Part shown: positions 50,373 through 61,996 of the stretch, piece after piece | Numbering within the stretch: the first letter of the stretch is position 1 | How the letters are laid out: the number at the start of each line of letters is the position of its first letter | Origin: Metallyticus violacea | Lineage: Eukaryota; Arthropoda; Insecta; Mantodea; Metallyticidae | DNA: 64,000 nucleotides | Direction of reading: 5' to 3' | Assembly (NCBI GenBank): GCA_030762175.1 | Contig: CM060834.1 | Span: 33,981,501 to 34,045,500, forward strand | Notes under the pieces: generated by a model | Seen by the model: the letters and a program-made list of their open reading frames with translations, nothing else | Databases searched by the model: none | What the model was told of the DNA's origin: nothing | Translations under genes and position numbers: made by a program

Positions 50373-51984
50373 ATCAATGAACTAAAAGTGTCTGGAGAGG
50401 CGTAGGTACAGAACCGTTAGAAGTGGGAGGGATAGAAATGTTGTAGAGCAGCTGTTTGTTGACTAGTAACGTATTCCAAGTATTATTGTTACTTATTCCT
50501 GAGAAAGAGTAGTGTGAAGTGACAGGGGACGCTGGAGTTAACTGTTCACTGTAAAATCTGCGGGTAAACATGTGTAATGACTCAGAGAATTTAGTGATAT
50601 ATAGATCTGGAACCCATAGATTATCTGCCTAAAAAGATGATTTTCCAGAACACGAAATATCAGAAATAATAACCATATCACCCAAGAGAAATTTAGTGAG
50701 ATAACAGGCTTTAAAAGTGCAAATTATTATTGTTATCAAATGGACATACCGGGTGATTAAAAGAATAACGAAGGTAATGCTTAACGTATTTTACGGAATA
50801 GCAAACTGATTATTTTTCAAGAGGGGACATATGGCGGAAAATGCATGGTTTGGGTGCTGCGGGGCCTCAAAGGTGACAACGCTTCGGATACAATATGGGT
50901 GTGCGTTCCACATTTTGTCCGAAAAGCTCTAGCAACATAACAAGAGCATCACATCATACATTTAACTACAAAAGAGTTTTCAATAGTCGACCTCTCAGTG
51001 TGGTCCTCCACAATGTTGATTACTGTAAGCCATTTACGGTTTGGGATTTTCTTCCATTCACACATGCATGTTGTTCAAGTTCACACTGCCGTCTCGAATC
51101 TTTGACCGTCAATCCCTACATCGCCATTGTACCCTCTTTAATTCCGTTGGAAGCCTGCAGTTCCAACCCCGTTTGTCGATGTGTAGCTCTTGTTGGGTTA
51201 TTGGTGGTTCATTGCCAACATGTGCAACGCAATCCCATTACCATAAGCGATGTCATACTTTTGACCTCTCACAGTGCCAAAACATGCATTTCGGATATGT
51301 TTTCATTTTGAAAAATTATAATCAGTTTGTCGCACTACACAACAGCATTGATAATTATCGGTATATTTAACCAACATTTATAAGCATTTAAATAAGCTAG
51401 CGAATGAAACTGAACAAACCTTCAAGGGAAAATATTATAAGATGGCTTTATTTCATAATTCCCAGTGGGAGAGTAACAGTTAATGTAAACCTCTCTAGGA
51501 AACCGTTGTATGTTCACTATTAGATATGAGGCAGCATAAAAAATTGCTCCAGCAAGCAGATATGCCAGAGTATCGCACCTCTATTTTAATAACGAGAAAA
51601 ATGAACTCATCTGTCTGTTGACTCTGTGCTTCCCATTGCTACAGCAAACATAATTATGCGTTTCTGTTACTGTCTAAATCCTTAGGGAGTAAGAGTTCTG
51701 TTTCTATAGGGCGATGCATATGAAACAACGGTTTTTAGAAAAACATATTTTTGTGCATATTAAACAAATTTAGACGAGATGCATTTAAACGATAAGGGAG
51801 CTTTGGAATTTTTGTTCTAAGTTAAATGCATATCTACTATAAACTGACCATCGGTTTTAAAAACACTGCATTTTTAAAAATATTACATTTATTAATGGTT
51901 GATACATGAAAAGAACCGGAAACTATTTGCAGGGCAGTTACAAAATGGCGACAATTTAGGATAAAATCTTTTAAAGGGCACCTC
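50373..51984. other. Unresolved; possible DNA-transposon end at 50757
   Basis: TACCGGGTGATTAAAAGAAT at about 50756 begins like the foldback element's right terminus (TA then CCGGGTG). The following 550 bp are GC-richer and include a 138-codon plus frame (50895-51311) with many Cys, Ser and Val and no recognised domain. No matching right end was found. Confidence 0.35.
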
Positions 51985-52255
51985 TTATAGATGTGGCTGC
52001 TTCCACAATGAATACTGACTCTAGAAATTTAACCTTCAAACAAGACGGGGAACCTCCCTATTAGAGCATTGCTGTTCATCGCAATGAACTTCCGCTGCTT
52101 GTCCGTGAGGATGACCTGACTCTGTTCGCAAGGCCACCCAAATCTCCTAATCCTACGCCGTGTGCTTCTTCTTTCAGTATATGTTAAGGATCATGTTCGA
52201 GTACTCCACTCCCAAAAGGAGAATGTCGCAAAAAGTGGTTTCAAACTCGGCTACC
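51985..52255 (+). pseudogene. Tc1/mariner-type transposase DDE relic
   Basis: FKQDGEPPY then a stop at 52062-52064 is the FQQDGAPPH block; the second catalytic Asp is GAC 52044-52046. After frame changes ARPPKSPNPTPC, FFSVYVKDHVRV and SQKENVAK match WPPRSPDLTPxDFFLWGxVKxxVY. The SPD aspartate has become Asn and the final Asp block is altered. It ends about 20 bp before a SINE B tail. It differs in style from the mariner relics and is closest to the fragments at 0.1 and 10.9 kb. Confidence 0.72.
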
Positions 52256-52276
52256 GATTGGACTTGTGTCATTTAT

Positions 52277-52508
52277 TTCCTTATTTGGTTTATATAAGGA
52301 CAGTCTTTAACATCTCTGGTCATTAATGCCCCATTTTGCTCAGATGCTTCTTCTTTTAAACTTCCTTTTACGTGCAGTAAATTTACGACACGGAACCAGC
52401 AGTTGTACTTTCCTTCCGAAGGAAACAATACTTAAAACTTTTTCGCATAAAAATTCATCGATCCTGACTTGGTTTGAACCCTCAACCTTGGATCTATGAG
52501 ACGCCAGT
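52277..52508 (-). repeat. SINE family B copy, minus strand, diverged
   Basis: On the minus strand the head is worn (GTTACTGGCGTCTCATAGAT). Box B is GGGTTCAAACCAAGTC, then ATGAATTTTTATGCG, AAGTACAACTGCTGGTTCCG and GTAAATTTACTGCACG, and the tail matches the 25.3-kb copy. It is more diverged and slightly shorter than the other B copies. Confidence 0.8.
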
Positions 52509-53506
52509 AACTTAAAAATATCTGGTTCTTTTCAAACATATAATTAATAGTTATACATATATGTGTAATACTTTGGAAAATACATTTTTTAAATCTAATG
52601 AATTACCTATAATAGTCTTGAATTTAAGATATTTTATGTTTTTCCGTCAGGACTGTTTAGCTTATATGAAAATGTGGTGAAAAATTACAGCAACTTCTTG
52701 CCTTTCAAAGGGCATCCTAGAGAGAGCTCGGTGTGCGCAAGCTTCCCAAAAGAGACATAAAACGGCCTTAGTAAGGACGTGGGAAACTACAAATCTTTGC
52801 AGAATGTGGCAGAAGACATCGAGGCGCGTTTGCGGCAACCTCTTCAAACAATATTGAGTCGTTTTTCTCAGAAATAGGGGGGACACTTCTCAGAGAGCGA
52901 AAAAGTTAGTGAATCTGAGGTCATATATCACTGTTGTTCATGAGTTGCAGGGACCAGATATAGAGAAACAACTTCGTTACTGTACATAGATATTCCACAC
53001 ATCAAAGGCGAGGCCTGGTTCATCTGACCGGAAACGTGAATACCCAAAATACAGTCCTTGTGTCTCACATACTCTAGATGTCAAGATGCTGACCAAAAAT
53101 ACTGCAGAGAACTGCCAGCAAAATGGAGTGACGGGTGTGGACGTATTTTCAGCATGAGGAAGACTATTTTCTGCCTCCACTGTGGGAGTAAGTAATTCTC
53201 CCAGATACATTTTACATTTAGAAAGTGCATGTATGTTTGTAGTTGCTCTTCAACTTAAGGGAACCCGTTTAATAAACGATCTTTTTATATAAATAACTGT
53301 AACTTTAGTGTTAAGTTAATTAGCGGCGTAGAGTGAATAAACAACAAAGAACAATAAATCAGGTAAGAGCATTCTGGAGTTATTTTTAAGAAAAGGAAGT
53401 ATCGAGGCAATACTTCAAGGTTTATCTGTGTACCACACCTATCTCGCCACACGTTTACTGAGATATATAGTAGCTGCATGCAGAAAGTACTAGTTGCAGC
53501 ACTTAC
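52509..53506. other. Intron-like sequence on the 3' side of the Ig exon; no second exon found
   Basis: GC-richer stretches at 52660-52880 and 52970-53210 are open in places on both strands but match no Ig domain or known protein. No minus-strand frame shows the C-x-W-x-C spacing expected for the next Ig domain. Confidence 0.5.
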
Positions 53507-53707
53507 CTAGGATCTCGACCGTGTGGATGATCTCCATTGGTGTGAGCGTGCCGATCTGGCAAGCATAGTCACCGGCATCCTGTGTCTGAACATCGCTGAT
53601 CTCCAGGTTGTAGCCATCAACCAGACGGATGCGGGAATCGGGAGTCACTTTGGTAGGTCCAGCCGACAGAACTGCAATGCCTTTCTTCCACACTAGCACA
53701 TAATGAC
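53507..53707 (-). CDS. Internal exon encoding part of an immunoglobulin domain (lachesin/klingon/IgLON-like cell-adhesion protein)
   Basis: A 201-bp internal exon. On the minus strand the acceptor is TTCTTTTGCAG before 53707 and the donor is CTAG|GTAAGT after 53507, close to consensus. It starts with two bases of a split codon and ends with one, so it is a symmetric phase 1-1 exon as is usual for Ig domains. The 66 full codons begin HYVLVWKKGIAVL: Trp is the core Trp of strand C. GPTKVTPDSRIRLVDGYNLE and DVQTQDAGDYACQIG follow, with the D-x-G-x-Y-x-C motif holding the second disulphide Cys, then EIIHTVEIL. The first Cys must lie in the upstream exon. This pattern is typical of insect lachesin, klingon and related IgLON-like membrane or GPI-linked adhesion proteins of neurons and epithelia. 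The exact gene cannot be fixed from one exon. An earlier frame start at 53699 (GTG) is not a real start. Confidence 0.93.
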
Positions 53708-53924
53708 CTGCAAAAGAAGCATCATCCTAGTACAGTTTCCAAAATAAAACACAGCAGAAAGCTTGCAGGTGAACAACGAAGGGTAAATAACACTCAGCAA
53801 CAAAATGTAAACCACTATTAAAACTGCCTATATATTTTGCATTATACCTAACAAAAATTTATTTTTACACAAAGTATTATGATCAAAGTAAGCATGCCCG
53901 TTTTAGGTTTAATGAAACAGACTG
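53708..53924. other. Intron-like sequence upstream of the Ig exon
   Basis: Contains the polypyrimidine tract next to the acceptor. Nothing else was recognised. Confidence 0.6.
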
Positions 53925-53992
53925 CTCGTGCGCAGATAGGGATGGAGTATAGTTTTCAGAGAATCGAGAGCTGGAACTTGAAGAGGGTGGAC
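53925..53992 (+). repeat. Unclassified short repeat shared with 26306-26390, copy 2
   Basis: Same order of blocks as the 26.3-kb copy: CTCGTGCGCAG, AGTTTTCAG, AATCGAGAGCTGGAACTTG, AAGAGGGTGG. It lies about 220 bp upstream of the Ig exon in transcript terms. Confidence 0.5.
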
Positions 53993-55309
53993 GTTGCACT
54001 TTTCTGTCCCTGGGATGACCATCTTTTTGACTGACGTTAATTACAGAACTGTAAATAACTAAACAATGATTTAACTTTGAGAAATGTTCATATTTTCATT
54101 GAAAACTTGATTAATTATTTCCTTAGTTTTATTTTTATTAAGGATGAGTAGCATGCTTCTAGATATATGATACTTATGATGTGATTAAACAGAGGGCATT
54201 GACATTCAAAATAGACATTCAAAACTGCGGTTTTGTACATTTACACGGAACTATAGCTATATAAAGGAAATTAACATTAGGTTGAAACAGTCCCTGGTAT
54301 CCTATCAATTATAAGGTAATTAAAGAATTAACATGCACAGTATATGATCAGTAAATGTGTGATTATTTACAGTTTTTGTGTCTTTTCATTGGAAAAAAAA
54401 AAACTTTATTATGTATAGAGCTACGACTGTATAGTATATAGAAGTAATCAAAGAGCGTATAATGCTTTATTTTAGTTGAATCCGTGTAACTGTATGTAAT
54501 AGTATAGTAATGTTCTGAAAATCTCGTTTTCTTGCTTTCAGCTACGTTGCCGAGCAATTAGAAAATAACTGTAGAATTATTGAGAGCACAACGTTTAACA
54601 ACCTTCATAAACCTTATAAGTATGAAGGATTCCACATAAAATCATGGAAAATTAGAACAACTAATCTCATTCATTTTAAATGTTAACCTTATTTTCATAT
54701 ATTGCAACATATAAAAAGAACTTTTAAGACAAATATGATATGTCTAGAATTTATAGAATTCATTCGAAAATTCACCAAAGCTTTTCTGTTTTATTAACAT
54801 TGTCTATTTTAGAGAAACATACGTCCCTATCTCCTTAAAAAAGAAATCTGAACAGCTTTTGATATTAAAGACCATATATTATCGAACATAATTTGTAAGG
54901 TACACTCATTAATTTTTAAGGTTATAAAAAAAACTGAACAATTTTCCCAAAAGGCAACGAAAAACAAAAATATGGCAACATTTCAAATTATTAAGAAAAA
55001 TAAGTATATTTTTCAGTTCTGTTCTAGATAAGAGAATAGGAAAATGCCATACATAGAAACAGAGTTCTTATATCTGCCTTCCAAGCCAACAGTTTTCATA
55101 AAGCTAGCACTCTCAAGTCAAAGCAGTAAAGCTTATTTCTCGCTCGGTCCCGTTTGATTACATTGCAGCAACTAACCGCATCAGCATGATCCAATTATCT
55201 TCTAACAAAATTATTCTGTGCGCAAGTAGTGTTTTACGGAACATCAAAATAATGACAAGTTTTTGTCATTTGCTTTTATTGTTTCCCGTGAGTTAGTCTT
55301 CTTCTTCTA
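53993..55309. other. No gene recognised; presumed intron
   Basis: AT-rich with short homopolymers. No upstream half of the Ig domain (first Cys, strands A-B) was recognised on the minus strand here or further right. Confidence 0.55.
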
Positions 55310-55539
55310 AACTTTGCTCAGAAGCCTTCTCTTTCATGCTTGAGATCCTTTTACGTGCCGTAAATCTACAACTCGGGGCCTAAGGCTATACTTACCTTCG
55401 AAAGAAGGCATACTTGGGATTTTTACGCCCGGAAAAAAAAAACAAAAAAAAAAAAAACCAATTGACCCCGGCCGGGATTGAAATCGCGATCTTGGGTCTA
55501 CGAGGCAAGTATGGTTACTACTACATCACCAGAACCGAC
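55310..55539 (-). repeat. SINE family B copy, minus strand
   Basis: On the minus strand the head is TGTCGGTTCTGGTGATGTAG, then GTAACCATACTTGCCTCGTA, box B-like GATTTCAATCCCGGCC, the body with GGGCGTAAAAATCCCAAGTA, and ATTTACGGCACG. An A/T-rich expansion (about 55432-55458) sits where other copies have a short T run. The far 3' end is truncated. Confidence 0.85.
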
Positions 55540-58500
55540 AACCTCTGCTGCTGTCTATAGCGATCTATATACTATCTTGTTTATGCCATTTTTTATGAGA
55601 TTTCCTATATTTTTTGTATCTCTTGGTAGATATGTTTAAAATACTGTAGTAGGTTTTGGATGTATTTCTGTACGTGAGTTATTTACCTTGTCCTACGTTC
55701 TTTAACCTCTTCTTTCCTATTATAATTCTTAATTCCTATAGTATTTTTAAATTTCTTTGAGGTTACTTTTCTTATATTCTGCAATCGCTCTTAGAAATTT
55801 CATTTCATTTACTTGTAGTCTATGTTTTTTTTTTTTTCCCTTCTGCTATTAACCAAATTTCATTTCCATCACTGATATTACTATTATTATAACATTTTAA
55901 TAAATTGTTCTCTCTCTGTTTATTTTGTACTGTTTTTCTTATAAGAGTAGTTATACAATGTTGTTTATACTCACAACTGCAATATCAACTTTGGCAAACT
56001 CTAGTATTAGTCTTTTCGGAGTACATGATAAATTTATTGTATTAAAACAAGAAAACGAATGAAGGAAAACGACCTTCGTATAATAATTAATCTGCCAAAC
56101 CTATTCACATATAATTTTTCAAGGCAGGCTTGTTTGTAATGTTCCTTGGCGCCCCGTTTATAATTAATTGCTCAATGCAGACGTATAACAGTAAAGGAAT
56201 ATGTAAAACCGGGGTCTCAAATGAGCCAGATACGAACCAAGCCTGCTCGCCAGTGCGTGCTCCACCTACACTACCATTGGAGCGGCAGAGAAAAGTAGGA
56301 AATAGCTTCGGGTATTTTCGTATATCACTAAGCTAAACATTAGGTTACAGAAGTGTATTGAGCAGTTCTGTTCAGATTATTCAACTACAACATGACCCTT
56401 TCTGACATTAGTAATAAGTCCAGAACGGAGAATAGATTGACTGACCCTGATTACGACGTACGTGTAGTTTATGACAACCTGTACATCTGATTCACTAGGT
56501 TATCTTCGTGTGGACTACACACGGATTCCCCCCTGCTGCTACTGCTCAGTTTCTATGTTTAACAAACCTAACTTTGAGATGCCTGATGTAAAAGGAAAAC
56601 TAACAGAAAAAGCTAACTGTGAAAAAGGGGTATTATAAGCTCTCTTTCTAAGTAAATGATTATTTAATATGATAATGGATAAAATTATACAAAGGTGGAT
56701 TACTTTGTTTACAAATAGTAGAAAGAAAATGTAGTCTTGTGCCACAGAGGATGAATTCAACGATTACTTCACTGTTTCTAATATCACCTCATAAATTTAA
56801 CACAGTGATATCTATGGATAAAAAAATTATATGTAATTTTAAAAAATGCAATATAAATGTAAATTGAAAAACAATTGAATAAATTATGAATTTAAATACT
56901 TTGAAGTTGCATATCTGGTTTTTTTATATTACTAAACAATCATTTTCGATCTATATTACGAATATATAGGAAAGATATGTGTATATACATTTTTAAATCA
57001 ATTTTTACGTAATTTTACACTTCTAAATCCGCTCTACTCTACTAGGCATCGGAATTTCCACGCACTAAAACCACATTGAAGCGAAATGAAGTTAAGTTGG
57101 TATTGAACTGTAGACAACAGGCGGACGGGATACAACAGGTCATAAGCTACAAACCACCTGTTCCCCTTACGCCTGTCACTCATCAGTTCCTGTTTTCCCG
57201 CAGGGAGGTGGCTCATCGCTTATGTTCTAACTTTGATAGAATATCCTAGTAGTTTGAGTGCATGTAACTTGGAACCCTGATACCTATTTATTACTGAATT
57301 ACATTAGTAGAAAGTGGCGGTGTTGTAGGTATTACACATTTTTTCTGTGGTTAAAGGTTTTTTTTCTCTTTCTTTTATTATTTGCTTTAATATCAAGAAC
57401 TCCGTTGTAAATCTTTCTTTTCATAGAGTCTGTTTGTTTTTCCAAAATAAAGTTTTGTTACTTTATTTAGTGTTTTTGTCAGTAATTTGGAATATATTTT
57501 ACACGCATTTTACAGTATACTTACTGCCTAAAATGATTTCATCCTATCTATTGGATATGTCGCATGTGTGTACATCTTTCCACATTATTCGGGCATTTTA
57601 TCTTGCTACCAACATTGATTAAAATGTATATTTTGCTTACTATATAGCGTAATTGTTTATTCAAGTTTACACCGGAGATTTTAAAATTTTATTTTCGCTT
57701 ATTATTTGAAAAATGACTCTCGATCATAAAATCTGTTCCGGGGAATGTCATTAATCTATAGCGTTATACACTCAGAATGCAATGCTTGGTTCATTTCTTG
57801 CGTTTTTACTGCCCCACTGAGGGCAAATTCAGATTCTCTGACCGCAGCTTAAATTTGCCTCTTGTGTGCTTTGTTTCACCTCGATATATAATTCCAGAAA
57901 TAGCATATTTTTCCTGACATTGAAGCAACTAGTTGTTTGCAAAGCACAGGTGTATGTATTTTGAGCACCGCACACTTCAACACTCCGCATTTCCAGTCCT
58001 TACATTTCTGTGGTTTCGCAGTTTCAGTTTTTGGGGTTTCTGTTTACTGTAACCTAACCAACAGAGCTGTAACAAAATAGTTTTCACTAACTTGCTATAA
58101 AGATAGCAGCCTGTGATAATGTGGTGAGAATGTGCTGAATTATCTGGACTATTAATGATTAGAAATCATTCTTTGATTATAACATATTCAATCATACATT
58201 ATTGCTTATTTTTTTTTTTAAAAAAAATCGATTAATTCGTCACTGAATACAAAAGTAAACATGGGAGCAGAAAATTTTGTTTTCAAGGCTTAATTTTCTA
58301 CAAGTGTAAAAATTAACACATGACAGGATGATTTTTTAGCAAATCATTATTGGTAGAAATGTTTATTCGTACCTATGTACTGTCTGGCGATCAGAAGGCA
58401 GGCTAAGTAAACGTTTTCTATCCTCCTCGTGCTGTTCAAGCCGACAAAAATAAACATGTAGTTAAATACTTGCCCATGGTTAGAAGTGCAGCGGGCGTGC

Positions 58501-58624
58501 AAGATTTGAGTTTCAGACCCTGTTCTTGTGGCAGCATAGGTATCTCACATACACTCTAGCGTGAGCAGCTAAGCAGTTCAAGCCCTCCTCGCTTTCTTGA
58601 TCGCCAAACTGTGCATGTATACAT
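55540..58624. other. No gene recognised; presumed intron
   Basis: AT-rich. A GC-richer patch at about 56190-56300 and a 91-codon plus frame at 57347-57622 (hydrophobic by composition) show no domain. Confidence 0.5.
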
Positions 58625-58730
58625 TAGGTAACCAAGCAGGCCGTAACGCTTAGGTTCATATCCCCAAGGGCCGTCCATCCTGAACTTAGGGTTTATCGTG
58701 GTTTCCTCTGGCAACTTATGCGAATGCTTG
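58625..58730 (+). repeat. SINE family C copy, partial
   Basis: A worn tRNA-like head with TTAGGTTCATATCCCCAAGG (box B region) leads into GCCGTCCATCCTGAACTTAG, ATCGTGGTTTCCTCTGGCAA and GCGAATGCTTGG. It pairs with the fragment at 35225. The tail is not delimited. Confidence 0.55.
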
Positions 58731-59346
58731 GATTTATCTTTCGTTTCCAAGAACTTTTTGCTCTCCCACTTTACCTACTTTTATTCCGTTGGTTCTGCTA
58801 TACGGTTGAAATTGCCAGGGCGAAGTTTTTCGAAGGTTCCCGCTCCGGCGTCTGTTACACAAGCGGTACTTCTGAAGCGCCCAAACTCCTTAGGAGGGGG
58901 GATTGTGCCTGTCTCCTTCACTTTATTCCTTCCTCCCGATGTAAACCATTAGGGGCGTAGGCACAAAATGTCTGCCTTGAGCAAAAGTGAAGTGCTAACT
59001 CCCTCTGGTCGTTCAGTTCAATTCAAATTGCAATTGGGGGAGCACGTGAACATGTGTCTTTATATTAGAACCGCCTCTGTATTGGGTTCGTCTCTGTGCC
59101 CCACAGTGACTCCAAACAACATGCAGCAAATCAATGAGGTTATTCTTCTGACCTCCGGTAACAACTGACACATTTATCTCATACTCAGAACTGTGATTTT
59201 TGCCGCAAGAAAGTACATGTTCTTGTCAAAAACCATTAAAAAGCCAGAGATTATATTGAAAAGTGTGAAATTAATCATGAAAGTTGTGGCTACATGCGGT
59301 GTACATTTCACTACATTTTATTTAAATTAACAGGGGATAATTGTAT
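58731..59346. other. GC-richer unrecognised stretch
   Basis: 58750-59150 is GC-richer and open in two overlapping plus frames (58698-58952, 58718-58960) and a third (58968-59168). It may be the rest of SINE C or another repeat. No domain was recognised. Confidence 0.35.
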
Positions 59347-59413
59347 GGAGGTATTACTTTTTGAATGGCTTACTAAAACTGGAGGTATTACTTTCTGACT
59401 GGCCCACTATTTT
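59347..59413. repeat. Tandem direct repeat, two 34-bp units
   Basis: GGAGGTATTACTTTTTGAAT followed by GGCTTACTAAAACT is repeated at 59381 as GGAGGTATTACTTTCTGACT then GGCCCACTATTTT. The units are adjacent and about 80% alike. Confidence 0.85.
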
Positions 59414-60553
59414 TGTCTGATTTCTGGAGTACGTCAATTCCTTGGCCCTGACACTACTATTCACCTTTTAGACTATGAGATTCTCATTAACAGAATACAA
59501 ACTAAAATAACAAACGTAAACCAGTATTAATTAATGCTTTATAATGTGTAAATTCCCAAAGCTGATAACACACTATTCCTCGACCTGTAGAAGGATCCTT
59601 GAATACTCCTTGCTGTGGAAGGACGCGGTAAATTAATTTACGCAAAGCATAACATTCAACATCCCACGGTATTACTTCCATTTGTATCCGCCATCTCGGT
59701 TTGATCCCTGCAAGATTAATCGGCCCCCAACCGTTCATCATTATTATTATTATTGTTGGCTTGGTTTCTATATATATACAGAGAGTGCGCTTGCACTGGG
59801 GTGACATTTCAACCACCCCCACTGCTCCTATAATGTCACACACATTAGAGGGGCTCCTGTGTAATGATATTCTACCACCACCACGCAGAAATGTCCAGGC
59901 TCCCAGGCATTCGGTGACATTTCTCTCTCCCTCTCTAACTCTCTCACTCTCTGGTTTAATAACGTCTTTGTCTATGTAGTTCTGCCAATCTCCTCTTCTC
60001 CAAAATTTCTCAATAATGTTTTAATACCATCTGAAGCCTCAGGTTGCAGAAACGCTTTATAAAAACATAACAGAGCATCGATTTGCTACAGTTAAATGTG
60101 TTGGGCTACATATGAATACCCCCACCAGGCTACGGTCTAGGTCTTGAACTGCAGTACTATGAAAACTGTACATTTTATTTCAATTACTTTTACAACAATA
60201 AAATGCTACACATACTTAATGTGTATAAAAATGCAATTACTTTTCACTAATTGTTATAAATATATAACACAATAAACTTTTCTTAAAGTCCTCCCTTTGA
60301 GAAGGGTTACTACAACAAACGAATTGTCAACCTCTCAGATAGTCGCACTTTCTTCCGAGCAGGTTAAATGTAAACTGGTATGGAAATGCCTAAATGCCCT
60401 CTCTGCCCTGGCATCTCGCAAAGGGCTAGAGTTGCGGTAGGTGCCGGGTCATCGGGGCATTTATGAAAATGAAAAAATGGATCAGAGGGCAAAGAGGGTA
60501 CTGATACATTTTTTTTTTTTTTTTTTGACCCTGAACCCGCGGTTGGAATCAGT
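59414..60553. other. No gene recognised; short microsatellites
   Basis: An (ATT)n run near 59737-59756, CT-rich sequence at 59920-59955 and a T run (about 22 T) at 60510-60531. The T run could be the A tail of a minus-strand retroelement, but nothing recognisable precedes it. Confidence 0.5.
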
Positions 60554-60920
60554 CCTATTACTGCTAAGACCGCGGTCAAAGCATGGATTGTGGATAAACA
60601 TCAACTAAGGTGACAAATCTATCCTGGCTAAAGGTAAGCTAGGAAATTAGTCCTAGTCCTAGCAACACACTTTCCTCATCTCTTCTTAAACTGGACAGAA
60701 GAGGAATAAGGAAAGTAGTTACGTTAATTACTGAACATGGTCACTTAACGAAACATCTACGAAAAGTGGAACTCTATGAATATGAACCCACTTGTAGAAT
60801 GTGTAAACAGGATGAGGAATCTGCCTCGAACATCCTGTTTGAGTGTCCAATCCTTGCAAGAAAGAGATTTAGTCTTTATATAACCAGGGAACACCTAGGA
60901 AAGGACGCTAACATTGTTTA
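60554..60920 (+). pseudogene. LINE polyprotein tail after the RNase H region
   Basis: PITAKTAVKAWIVDKH (60554-60601) matches the block after the RNase H domain of jockey/R1/I-like LINEs (xxxxxWxxxHxxxW). ARKLV follows, then LITEHGHLTKHLRKVEL matches LxTGHCxLxxHLxxxGL, and CRMCKQDEESASNILFECPI matches the terminal zinc-binding CxxCxxxEETxxHLLxECPxL, with His replaced by Asn. It ends KDANIV at a stop (60918-60920). One frame is open across 60660-60917, so it is only moderately decayed. A degenerate ATCT-rich run near 61025-61045 may be the element's 3' end. Confidence 0.8.
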
Positions 60921-61504
60921 AGGAAAAGATTTTGGGAAACAATGAAGGCGTCTCTTCCAAAGGGTAGCATATAGGATGACGTGCCTTAGGTCGTTTAAAT
61001 TGCATTAAATCGCCCCCCGTTATTTATCTAATCTATCTATCATCTAAAATCCTCCCAGTGCTATTGTCTGATTTTTTGGGGGGAGGGGAATTAAAAGAGC
61101 ATTTACAATTTTCTTCCTACTTCATTTTATTACTTTAGGCGTTTAAGCTATCAAAATAGCATTTGTTATTTTTATGTTTATTTTTTAAAAATATTAGATT
61201 AATACCCATAATAAATTTCTATATTATTTTAGTACACTTATAAACTATTACAGCAATTTGTGAACAAATAATAAAAATTAAATGGATATGTTTTTATGAA
61301 ATGAATTCTTATTTATGAATAGGTAGAATAAAAATCTGATTTATTAAGTTAATTAAAAGAAAAATGAACGATTTTATAGTGCTAGATCAAAATTTCCTTA
61401 AACATTCGTTCATATTTAAACGCGCTATCAACAAAGCATTTTGTGCTAACACTCCCTAAGAAAATGTATCTTATTTTCTTGACACTTTTTTTAATATAAA
61501 CTCT
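60921..61504. other. No gene recognised
   Basis: AT-rich sequence that includes the probable 3' end of the LINE tail. Confidence 0.5.
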
Positions 61505-61630
61505 ATTCTGGACTCACGTTTAGTGGGTTCAAATTCGGCCTAGGTTGATAAATTTCTCTATATGTTAAAACGTTCAAGTCTTGTAGGAGAGCTTTAAGCT
61601 ATGGGTATCTTGTCGTAGATTTACAATTGA
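61505..61630 (+). repeat. Degraded SINE family B copy
   Basis: GTGGGTTCAAATTCGGCC (worn box B) is followed at the expected spacing by GATAAATTTCT, ATGTTAAAACGTTCAAGTCT, AGCTTTAAGCTATGGGTATC and GTCGTAGATTTACA. These match, block for block, GATGGATTTTTT, GGGCGTAAAAATCCTAAGTA, AAGTAAAGCCGTGGGTCC and GTACATTTACGG of the 25.3-kb copy. It is old and truncated. Confidence 0.5.
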
Positions 61631-61996
61631 ATTACGAGATGGCGGCGCGCGGCTATATATTTGTGAGGTGCTAGTTGTCAAGGCCATAAATGCATGCGTA
61701 GGTAACAGTTTGTAGTTAGTATGAGAAAGCCATTATCGGCGAGTGATTGTAAGTTCGGTTAAAGGTATGCAAATTGTTCTTCGTTAGTTATGCCACTACA
61801 TAAGTACTAGGATATATAGTTCTGAAAACGGGTTTTCATAAATGATATATATGTGAAAATGGACTCTTATGGAGAAATGGTAAAACGATTCACATTCCAG
61901 GTAGAGAAACGTGCAACAAAGTTACGGGAGACACGATCTCTCAGTGATATTCGAACTGCCTTGATCTTACGGAAACAAAAATTAGACGTGATTTAT
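61631..61996 (+). other. Unrecognised coding-like stretch (about 60 codons from ATG 61853 or 61859)
   Basis: The frame 61853-62035 starts MKMDSYGEMVKRFTFQVEKR and continues into charged, protein-like text. It is preceded by a GC-richer segment (GGCGGCGCGCGG near 61642) that could be an untranslated leader. It ends inside the 76-bp repeat shared with 3090-3164. An internal CAG|GTAGAG at about 61899 could be a splice donor. I do not recognise the protein. It may belong to a mobile element, a trapped gene fragment, or be chance. Confidence 0.3.

Noticed and set aside
50895..51311. 138-codon plus-strand frame as a real gene
   Set aside because: No domain, no splice sites and odd composition; noted only as part of an unresolved segment.
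52660..53210. Next exon of the Ig gene in GC-richer sequence downstream of the exon
   Set aside because: No Cys-Trp-Cys Ig spacing and no good acceptor-donor pair on the minus strand.
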